From NCBI RefSeq assembly GCF_011762125.1, contig NZ_JAASQN010000001.1:1426001-1490000 (forward strand): DNA of 64,000 nt, read 5' to 3'. A program made the position numbers and the translations under genes. This DNA comes from Sphingopyxis panaciterrae. GTDB taxonomy: Bacteria > Pseudomonadota > Alphaproteobacteria > Sphingomonadales > Sphingomonadaceae. The number at the start of each line of letters is the position of its first letter. The first letter of the stretch is position 1. Under the pieces are notes generated by a model. It worked only from the letters and a program-made list of their open reading frames with translations, was not told the DNA's origin and did not search any database. This document shows, in pieces, positions 57,220 to 64,000 of the stretch.

Positions 57220-58758
57220 ATGATCAAGCATGCGCTCAGCGTAACCCGGCAGGCCGACTTCGCGGCCTGGTATCAGGATGTCATTGCCGAAGCCGACCTC
57301 GCCGAGGAATCGGGCGTGCGCGGCTGCATGGTGATCAAGCCGTGGGGCTATGGCATCTGGGAACGAATCCAGACGATCATGGACGCGGGCATCAAGGACA
57401 TGGGCGTCCAGAATTGCTATTTCCCGCTTTTCATCCCGTTGAGCTTCTTCGAGAAGGAAGCCGACCATGTCGACGGGTTCGCCAAGGAAATGGCGGTCGT
57501 CACGCACCACCGGCTGATCCAGGACAGGAGCCCCGGTGGTGGGGGCAAGCTGATCCCCGACCCCGAAGCGAAGCTCGAGGAACCCCTGATCGTCCGTCCG
57601 ACGTCGGAAACCGTGATCGGCGCGGCGATGAGCCGCTGGGTTCAGTCGTGGCGCGACCTGCCGCTGCGCGTCAACCAGTGGGCCAATGTCGTGCGCTGGG
57701 AAATGCGCACCCGCATGTTCCTGCGCACCGCCGAATTCCTGTGGCAGGAAGGCCATAGCGCGCACGACAGCAAGGAAGACGCGCTCGCCGAAACGATGCG
57801 CGCGCTCGAACTGTATCGCAGCGTGGCCGAGGACGCGCTTGCGCTCCCCGTGATCGCTGGCGAGAAGCCGGAGAATGAGCGTTTTCCCGGCGCCGCCGCG
57901 ACCTTTTCGATCGAAGCGATGATGCAGGACGGCAAGGCGCTCCAGGCCGGCACCTCGCACTATCTGGGCACCGGTTTCGCCGAGGCTGCGAATATTCGCT
58001 TTCAGGACAAGGACGGCGGCCACAGTCTCTGTCACACGGTCAGCTGGGGCTTCTCGACGCGTACGATCGGCGCGGTGATTATGACGCATGGCGACGACGA
58101 TGGCCTGCGCTGCCCGCCGCGCATCGCGCCGCACCAGATCGTCATCGTGCCGATGCTGCGCGATAATGAGGAGGATCAGGCGATCCTCGATTATTGCGCA
58201 TCGTTGCAAGCCGAACTGAAAGCGCTCGACGCCTTCCGTGAGCCGCTGCGCGTCCATCTCGACGCCGGTGCGAACAAGGCGCAGACCAAGCGCTGGGGCT
58301 GGGTCAAGAAGGGGGCGCCGATCATCCTCGAAATCGGCCCGCGCGATGTTGCCGGCGGCAATGTCGCGGTGATCCGCCGCGACCGGCTCTACAAGGACGA
58401 CGGCAAGCTCGACAGTGCTTTCACGCCAAGGGGCGAATTCGTCGCCGCCGCGGTCGCGACGCTCGGCGAGATTCAGGGCAATCTCTACGCCGAAGCGAAG
58501 GAGCGGCTTCACGCCAATATCCGGCGCGACGTTACCGACCTTGCCGCGCATTATGCGGGCGAGGACAAGTTCACCGGCTGGGTCGAGGTGCAATGGTCGC
58601 GCCCCACCGGCGGGGTTCTTGACGGGATCGTCGAGCAGCTCAAGGCGTTGAAGCTGACAATGCGCAACACGCCCCTTGATGCCGCTCCCGCCGACGGCGC
58701 GTGCTTCTTCACCGGCGAGCCTGCGGTCGAACGCGTGCTCATCGGCCGGACCTACTAA
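57220..58758 (+). CDS. proS: Prolyl-tRNA synthetase, archaeal/eukaryotic-like form
   Basis: 512 residues, class II synthetase that charges tRNA-Pro. RPTSETVIG and VRWEMRTRMFLRTAEFLWQE hold class II motifs 2-like loops; there is no bacterial insertion domain between motifs 2 and 3, as in the archaeal/eukaryotic (ProS type 3) enzymes, and the C-terminal domain ends in Tyr (RTY), a feature of that form. RBS lies in an AT-rich short gap. The stop is directly followed by the rnr TTG. Confidence 0.94.
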   Translation: MIKHALSVTRQADFAAWYQDVIAEADLAEESGVRGCMVIKPWGYGIWERIQTIMDAGIKDMGVQNCYFPLFIPLSFFEKEADHVDGFAKEMAVVTHHRLIQDRSPGGGGKLIPDPEAKLEEPLIVRPTSETVIGAAMSRWVQSWRDLPLRVNQWANVVRWEMRTRMFLRTAEFLWQEGHSAHDSKEDALAETMRALELYRSVAEDALALPVIAGEKPENERFPGAAATFSIEAMMQDGKALQAGTSHYLGTGFAEAANIRFQDKDGGHSLCHTVSWGFSTRTIGAVIMTHGDDDGLRCPPRIAPHQIVIVPMLRDNEEDQAILDYCASLQAELKALDAFREPLRVHLDAGANKAQTKRWGWVKKGAPIILEIGPRDVAGGNVAVIRRDRLYKDDGKLDSAFTPRGEFVAAAVATLGEIQGNLYAEAKERLHANIRRDVTDLAAHYAGEDKFTGWVEVQWSRPTGGVLDGIVEQLKALKLTMRNTPLDAAPADGACFFTGEPAVERVLIGRTY

Positions 58759-61062
58759 TTGGCGAAACGGCAACAGCCCGCTGGCCTGCCCAGTTCCGAG
58801 CAGATCCTTCGCTTTATCGAGGAAAGCAAGGACGCCGTCGGCAAGCGCGAAATCGCCAAGCATTTTTCCCTGCATGGCAATGAGAAGATCGCGCTCAAGG
58901 CATTGCTCAAGGATATGACCGACGAGGGGCTCGTCGATCTCGCGCCGGGCCGCGCGTTCCACAAGCATGGCGGCCTGCCGCGCGTCACCGTACTTCGCGT
59001 CGCCGCGATCGACGGCAGCAATGTGTGGGCGGTGCCCGAACGTTGGGAAGCTGCCGGCCCCGCGCCGCGTATCCGGGTGATGGAGCAAGGTCGAAAGGGC
59101 GCGCTCGGCGTCGGCGACCGCATTCTGGCGCGCACCGAGGAACGTGGCAGCGGCCATATTGCGCATCCGATGAAACGCCTTCAGGCGAGCGCGGAAACCG
59201 TCATCGGCGTGCTCGTCGAGGATGTCGGGCCGGGTGGCAAGCCCATGCTGTGGTTGCGTCCTGCCGACAAGCGCGCGCGCTATGACTTTGCCGTCGCCGA
59301 CAAGGGCGATGCCGCTATTGGCGATCTCGTGCGCGCCGAACTGACGGGACGCGGCCCGGCGATCAAGGCGAAGGTCATCGACCGTATCGGCGACCCCTTC
59401 GCTCCGAAATCATTAAGCATGATTGCGATTGCGCGGCACGAGATTCCGCACGTATTCGGCGCCGAAACACTCGCCGAGGCTGATCGCGCGGCGAAGCTTC
59501 CCTTGACGTCCGATGGCCGCGAAGATTTGCGCGCCTTGCCGATCGTCGCGATCGATCCCATCGACGCGCGCGACCATGACGATGCGGTGTGGGCCGCGCC
59601 CGACGAGGATGGGGGCAACAAGGGCGGTTTCCGCGCGATCGTCGCGATCGCCGATGTCAGCTACTATGTCCGCCCGGACGGCGACCTCGATCGCGAAGCG
59701 CGGCGGCGCGGTAACAGCGTCTATTTTCCCGATCAGGTCGTGCCGATGCTGCCCGAAACGCTGTCGGCGGGCGTCTGTTCGCTGAAGGCGGGGCAGGATC
59801 GCGCGGCGATGGCGTGCCACCTCGTCATCGACCGCCATGGCAAGGTGACGGCATGGCGCTTCACCCGCGCGCTGGTCCGGCTGCGCGCGAATATCGCCTA
59901 TGAACATGCGCAGGCGGCCTATGATGCCGACGCGCCGCGCGACGATTGGGACGCCGATGTGCTCCCGTCGCTCAAATATCTGTGGGCCTGTTGGGCGCTG
60001 CTCGCCAAGGCGCGCGCCGCGCGCGCACCGCTCGACCTCGACTTGCCCGAACGTCAGGTGATCCTCGACGAGATGGGCGGCATCGCGGAAATCCGCGTCC
60101 GCGACCGGCTCGATTCGATGCGGTTGATCGAGGATTATATGATCGCGGCGAACGTCGCGGCGGCAAAGGCGCTGGAGGCGAAGAAATCGCCCGTCATGTA
60201 TCGCATCCACGAACCCCCGAGCCGCGAGAAACTCGTCAGTCTGAAGGATTATCTCGAAACCTTCGAACAAAGCTTCGCGCTGGGACAGGTTATCACCCCC
60301 GCGGTGTTCAACCGCCTGATCGACGGCTTTTCGGAGGATGACCGGTTGCCCGAGATCATGCAGGCGATTTTGCGCAGCCAGACGCAGGCCTATTACGGCC
60401 CCGCCAATGCGGGGCACTTCGGCCTCGCGCTCGGCAGCTACGCGCATTTTACCTCGCCGATCCGCCGTTACGCCGACTTGATCGTCCACCGCGCGCTCGT
60501 CGACAGCTACAAGCTTGAAGTGCCGGGTACCTCAAAGGGCTTGCCCGCGCGCACCGGCCTCGGCGAAGCCGATGCCAAAGGGCTTTCGCGGATCGGCGAG
60601 GCGATCAGCGCGCTCGAACGCCGCGCAATGGAGGCCGAGCGCGAGACCGTCGACCGCTATGTCGCGGCCTATCTCGCGACGAAGAAGGGCGAGATCGTAT
60701 CCGCGCGCATCACCGGGGTGCAGCCCTTCGGCTTCTTCGCGACCGTCGACGGACTCGGCGGCGACGGCTTGGTGCCGGTCTCGACATTGGGAAGCGAACG
60801 TTTCTTCTATGACGAAGCGGCACGCAGCCTCGACAGCGAACATGGCCGCGTCAGCTTCACGACCGGCCAGCGGATCGACCTCAGGCTGATCGACGCCAAC
60901 CCGATCAGCGGCGCGCTGCGCTTCGAACTGCCCGACGCGCCCGAGGGCGGCTTCCGAAATCGTCCGCCGCGCCGCGACGGGATGAAGGACAAGGCCGGCA
61001 AGCATATGGTTGGCAAACGCGGACGGCCGGCGAACATCAAACATAAAGGAAAGCGGCGCTAA
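58759..61062 (+). CDS. rnr: Ribonuclease R
   Basis: 767 residues with a TTG start immediately after the proS stop. A 3'-5' exoribonuclease that degrades structured RNA. Catalytic aspartates lie in DPIDARDHDD at 266-275; YAHFTSPIRRYADLIVHRAL is the RNB signature; an S1 domain starts IVSARITGVQPFGFF. The C-terminus is a basic tail (KRGRPANIKHKGKRR), usual for RNase R. No ATG fits the conserved N-terminus, so the TTG seems real. Confidence 0.94.
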   Translation: MAKRQQPAGLPSSEQILRFIEESKDAVGKREIAKHFSLHGNEKIALKALLKDMTDEGLVDLAPGRAFHKHGGLPRVTVLRVAAIDGSNVWAVPERWEAAGPAPRIRVMEQGRKGALGVGDRILARTEERGSGHIAHPMKRLQASAETVIGVLVEDVGPGGKPMLWLRPADKRARYDFAVADKGDAAIGDLVRAELTGRGPAIKAKVIDRIGDPFAPKSLSMIAIARHEIPHVFGAETLAEADRAAKLPLTSDGREDLRALPIVAIDPIDARDHDDAVWAAPDEDGGNKGGFRAIVAIADVSYYVRPDGDLDREARRRGNSVYFPDQVVPMLPETLSAGVCSLKAGQDRAAMACHLVIDRHGKVTAWRFTRALVRLRANIAYEHAQAAYDADAPRDDWDADVLPSLKYLWACWALLAKARAARAPLDLDLPERQVILDEMGGIAEIRVRDRLDSMRLIEDYMIAANVAAAKALEAKKSPVMYRIHEPPSREKLVSLKDYLETFEQSFALGQVITPAVFNRLIDGFSEDDRLPEIMQAILRSQTQAYYGPANAGHFGLALGSYAHFTSPIRRYADLIVHRALVDSYKLEVPGTSKGLPARTGLGEADAKGLSRIGEAISALERRAMEAERETVDRYVAAYLATKKGEIVSARITGVQPFGFFATVDGLGGDGLVPVSTLGSERFFYDEAARSLDSEHGRVSFTTGQRIDLRLIDANPISGALRFELPDAPEGGFRNRPPRRDGMKDKAGKHMVGKRGRPANIKHKGKRR

Positions 61063-61069
61063 ATTTGCG

Positions 61070-61099
61070 CGTCATTGCTTCGCTCCGCTCGCAATGACG
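61070..61099. terminator. Hairpin between convergent rnr and XRE gene
   Basis: CGTCATTGC at 61070-61078 pairs with GCAATGACG at 61091-61099. It lies in the 41-base gap between convergent stops and can serve both transcripts. Confidence 0.5.
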
Positions 61100-61103
61100 A
61101 AGC

Positions 61104-61889
61104 CTATTTTGATTTCGCCAGCTTCTGCAGCAAAGCCGCGCTTTCGGAATCCGCCGGAAAAAACGCCTCGATCGCCAGTTCCGACAATGTGACGTCGACC
61201 GGCGTCCCGAAGATCGTCACCGTTGATACGAACGAAATCCGCCCGGCGACGGTGTCGAGCACCAGCGGCACCGCAATGCTGCTCACATGGCCCGCGTCAT
61301 TGTCGTTCGCTTCGGCCGCATAGCCGGCGAGTTCGGCGCGCAGCGCGATCAGGCCGGCGTCGGCGCTCGCTTCGATCTGCTGATCGATACGGTGCAGGAT
61401 ATGCGCGCGCCACATCGCATGATTGACGATCTGCGGCGCCAGCCCGTCGGGATGGAGCGCGATCCGCAGCACGTTGACCGGCGGCGTCAGCAGGGCGGGG
61501 GAGACCTGCTCGATCAATATCGCGATCGCCTCGTTCGCTGCGACCATGTTCCAGTGCCGGTCGACCGCGAGCGCGGGGTAGGGTTCGTGGCCCTTCAGCA
61601 CATGGTCGACGATCGCGCGCATACCCGCCATTTCGGCGCTGTCGAGCGGCCGCTCCTGATAATCGGGGGCATAGCCCGCCGCGAGCAACAGCGCGTTGCG
61701 CGCCCGGTGCGGAACTTCGAGGCAGTCGGCGATCCGCCCAAGCATCTGCGCGCTTGGCTTTGACCGCCCCGTTTCGATGAAGCTCAAGTGCCGCGTCGAA
61801 ATCTCCGTATCGAGCGCCAGGTCCATCTGGCTCATCCGGCGGCGCGTGCGCCATTCGCGCAATTGTTCACCGAGCGGTGCGACTTGCAT
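61104..61889 (-). CDS. XRE-family regulator with MmyB-like ligand domain
   Basis: 261 residues. The helix-turn-helix at about 8-62 (RRRMSQMDLALDTEISTRHL) is followed by an MmyB-type ligand-binding domain: LLLAAGYAPDYQERPL, ALAVDRHWNMVAANEA and a later FVSTVTIFGTP. Such regulators bind small molecules and often control adjacent genes. It diverges from the membrane protein at 62007 across 117 bases. ATG 61889 is chosen since the longer frame adds a non-conserved head. Confidence 0.85.
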   Translation of the reverse strand: MQVAPLGEQLREWRTRRRMSQMDLALDTEISTRHLSFIETGRSKPSAQMLGRIADCLEVPHRARNALLLAAGYAPDYQERPLDSAEMAGMRAIVDHVLKGHEPYPALAVDRHWNMVAANEAIAILIEQVSPALLTPPVNVLRIALHPDGLAPQIVNHAMWRAHILHRIDQQIEASADAGLIALRAELAGYAAEANDNDAGHVSSIAVPLVLDTVAGRISFVSTVTIFGTPVDVTLSELAIEAFFPADSESAALLQKLAKSK

Positions 61890-62006
61890 GACCGTCTCCT
61901 TCGCCGCCGGAACTATACCCCGGCCTTCTCCTTTTCCATTACCTCCGGCGTAATCGACGCCATTCAATCCGGGGTCCAGTTTGGAGAGGTCGAAAGGAGA
62001 ACCATC

Positions 62007-62402
62007 ATGTCGATCCTCAATCTGAAGAATATCCTCATTGCCGATGCCGTCACCTGCGGAGGCGTTTTCGCCATCGGCCTGCTCGCCGCTGCGCCCGTCG
62101 GCGCGCTCCTCGGGCTGTCCGCAAATATCGTCGCGACCGGCGGCTGGATTTGTCTGGCGGCCGCGCTCCTGATGATGGTCGCGGCGCGGCAGTCGGTTCC
62201 GAATGCGGCGCTCGTCAAGCTGATTGCGGTCGGCAACCTGGGCTGGGTCGCCGCGAGCTTTGCGGTCGTCGTGACCTTCGCAGCGCAGATGACCGGCATC
62301 GGTATCACGGTCGTCATCGTCCAGGCGCTTGGCGTCCTCGGATTTGCGTTTCTCGAATGGAAAGATGCCGCCATGCCGAATTCCGTGGCGGCCCGCGTCT
62401 AA
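62007..62402 (+). CDS. Small four-helix membrane protein
   Basis: 131 residues with four hydrophobic segments (starting near 12, 42, 70 and 95). It begins MSILNLKNILIADAVTCGG. RBS AAAGGAG. Similar small proteins lie beside MmyB-type XRE regulators in many alphaproteobacteria, suggesting it is their target. Function unknown. It ends four bases inside the universal stress gene stop on the opposite strand. Confidence 0.72.
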   Translation: MSILNLKNILIADAVTCGGVFAIGLLAAAPVGALLGLSANIVATGGWICLAAALLMMVAARQSVPNAALVKLIAVGNLGWVAASFAVVVTFAAQMTGIGITVVIVQALGVLGFAFLEWKDAAMPNSVAARV

Positions 62403-62854
62403 CTCAGCGCGTCGAGCCGGCTCATATCGATGCCGCCCGGCACCAGCATCACCGGACAGGGAAGCGTCCCCGCATCCTGTCCGGTGAAATGCGCGACCAG
62501 CGGTCCGGGCGCTCCGCTCGCCGCTGTCGCGAGCACCAGTGCCGCAATCTCGTCGTTGGCGCCGATCACCTCGCGCACCACCTCGGCGGGCTTGCCCGAT
62601 TTCACCATGATCTGCGGCGTGACATTGGCTTCCTGAACCACCGCGTCGGCGGCAGCCGCCACCAGTTCCTCGGCATGTTCGCGGGCTTCGGCCTCGATCG
62701 TCGCCTGGACGCCGCCGAAGGCGACGAAATCCTGCGGCGCGACGATCGCCAACACCATCACCCCGCCGCCCGTTCGCGCCGCACGCCGCGCGGCAAAGCG
62801 CAGCGCGAGGCTCGCTTCGGGACTGTCGTCGATCACCACCAGATAAGTCCGCAT
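62399..62854 (-). CDS. Universal stress protein (UspA family)
   Basis: 151 residues. YLVVIDDSPEASLALRFA is the N-terminal Usp strand-helix, and the C-terminal region resembles the nucleotide loop although the usual GxxGSxxxx pattern is degenerate (ASGAPGPLVAHFTGQ). LPCPVMLVP ends the domain. Role in stress survival is inferred from the family only. Diverges from the PDH E2 gene. Confidence 0.82.
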   Translation of the reverse strand: MRTYLVVIDDSPEASLALRFAARRAARTGGGVMVLAIVAPQDFVAFGGVQATIEAEAREHAEELVAAAADAVVQEANVTPQIMVKSGKPAEVVREVIGANDEIAALVLATAASGAPGPLVAHFTGQDAGTLPCPVMLVPGGIDMSRLDALS

Positions 62855-63026
62855 CGCCCCGACCCCTCGTTTGCGCGTATTCACGCTTTGGCGCGCGGAG
62901 AGTGCGTCACATTCGTATGAAAGGCAAGTTTGCCCCGATAGACCTTGACCACGACTATGCTTATGGTGAGGGAGAAGCCGTAGCGGCAGCCACGGCCCGC
63001 AAGACTGACGAGGGAAAAATCTCACG

Positions 63027-64000
63027 ATGCCGATCGAACTGAAAATGCCAGCCCTTTCGCCGACGATGGAGGAAGGGACGCTCGCCAAATGGCTGGTCAA
63101 GGAAGGCGACGCGGTCAAATCGGGCGACCTGCTCGCCGAGATCGAGACCGACAAGGCGACGATGGAATTCGAAGCGATCGACGAAGGCGTGGTCAGCCAG
63201 ATTCTCGTTCCCGAGGGCACGGACAATGTGAAAGTCGGCACCGTGATCGCGGTAATCGCGGGCGAAGGCGAGGATGCCGGGAGTGCCAAGGCGGCACCGG
63301 CACCGGCACCGGCCGCTGAACCGAAAGGAGAGGCAGCTGCCCCCAAGGAAGAGGCGAAGAAGGACGTTCCGGCGGCGGCACCCGCACCCGCCGTAACCAC
63401 AGCGCCGACGGCTTCGGGCGAACGCATCAAGGCGAGCCCGCTCGCGAAGCGCCTCGCGGCCGATCAGGGCATTGACCTCTCGACGCTGACGGGCAGCGGC
63501 CCAGGCGGCCGTATCGTCAAGGCCGACCTCGAAGGCGCCGCACCCGCCGCCGCCAGCGCTGCTGCTCCGGCGCCCGCAGCGGCAACCCCCGCAGCGGCTC
63601 CGGCAATTGCCGGCCCGATCCCCGATTTCGGCATCCCGCACGAGGACGAAAAGCTCAGCGGCATGCGCAAGACGATCGCGCGCCGTCTGACCGAGTCGAT
63701 GCAGCAATCGCCGCACATCTATCTGACGGTCGACATTCGCCTCGACGCACTGCTCAAGCTGCGCGGCGAACTCAACGCCAGCCTCGAAAGCCGCGGCATC
63801 AAGCTCAGCGTGAACGACATGCTGATCAAGGCGCTCGCGGTTGCGCTCGAACGCGTTCCCTCCTGTAACGTCTCGTTCGGCGGCGATGTGATGCGTAAAT
63901 ACAGCCGCGCCGACATCTCGGTCGCGGTCAGCATCCCGGGCGGCCTGATCACTCCGATCATCGTCGACGCGGGCGGCAAGTCGATGTCGAAAATCTCGAC
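63027..64000 (+). CDS. pdhC: Pyruvate dehydrogenase E2 (dihydrolipoyl acetyltransferase), partial
   Basis: The first 324 residues are visible; the 3' end is past the window edge. A lipoyl domain (1-80) has K43 in [13 protein letters not shown], then an Ala/Pro linker (81-130), the E1/E3-binding domain (about 134-170, [16 protein letters not shown]) and, after a second linker, the catalytic domain starting near 208 ([19 protein letters not shown]). One lipoyl domain is typical of alphaproteobacterial PDH. The E1 genes are not in this window. Branched-chain or 2-oxoglutarate E2 is less likely given the [12 protein letters not shown] start. Confidence 0.92.
   Translation, partial: MPIELKMPALSPTMEEGTLAKWLVKEGDAVKSGDLLAEIETDKATMEFEAIDEGVVSQILVPEGTDNVKVGTVIAVIAGEGEDAGSAKAAPAPAPAAEPKGEAAAPKEEAKKDVPAAAPAPAVTTAPTASGERIKASPLAKRLAADQGIDLSTLTGSGPGGRIVKADLEGAAPAAASAAAPAPAAATPAAAPAIAGPIPDFGIPHEDEKLSGMRKTIARRLTESMQQSPHIYLTVDIRLDALLKLRGELNASLESRGIKLSVNDMLIKALAVALERVPSCNVSFGGDVMRKYSRADISVAVSIPGGLITPIIVDAGGKSMSKIS

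Overview
The window is GC-rich, densely coded alphaproteobacterial chromosome, most likely from a sphingomonad (Sphingomonadaceae; Sphingopyxis or a near relative is my best guess). The reasons are TonB-dependent receptors with EIIVTATRR / AIVVTGSRIKR-type N-termini, Shemin-pathway ALA synthase, a ScfR/PccR-type regulator beside propionyl-CoA carboxylase, an alphaproteobacterial PhaR, and short palindromic REP elements between genes. No rRNA, tRNA or CRISPR array was found. Both window edges cut genes: an alpha/beta hydrolase on the left and the pyruvate dehydrogenase E2 gene on the right.

Layout. 1-8.6 kb: partial hydrolase, carboxynorspermidine dehydrogenase, a threonine-dehydratase-like enzyme, a lipoprotein, the betaine-lipid pair btaA-btaB with a GNAT acetyltransferase, then hemA with a nitroreductase. 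8.6-17.3 kb: murI, plsY, dprA, a secreted vWA protein, two exported unknowns and topA. 17.3-26.0 kb: an island-like block whose two ends each carry half of one REP palindrome. It starts with a broken tyrosine recombinase and holds a TonB-dependent receptor, an IS5-type transposase remnant, a truncated and frameshifted acylase, an M13 metallopeptidase, an MFS transporter and an M24 aminopeptidase. 26.0-35.9 kb: secretory lipase, a second vWA protein, lepB-rnc-era, pgi, gor and an extended SDR reductase.

35.9-47.4 kb is a near-complete propionate block: a PccR-like regulator diverges from pccB, followed by an exported protein, methylmalonyl-CoA epimerase, methylmalonyl-CoA mutase, biotin synthase, three small envelope proteins, pccA and a CsaA-like protein. 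Together these carry propionyl-CoA to succinyl-CoA and supply biotin for the carboxylase. The pccR-pccB gap holds three TTTGCAA-type elements that look like the operator.

47.4-64 kb: POT peptide transporter, cyclase-family hydrolase, MHS-type transporter, alanine racemase, a large TonB-dependent receptor, an AT-rich gap, phaR, proS, rnr, an XRE regulator diverging from a small membrane protein, a universal stress protein, and the start of the pyruvate dehydrogenase E2 gene.

The features most worth following up are the split-REP island, the PccR operator and regulon, btaAB with a possible Pho box, and two secreted vWA proteins that carry TonB-box-like motifs.
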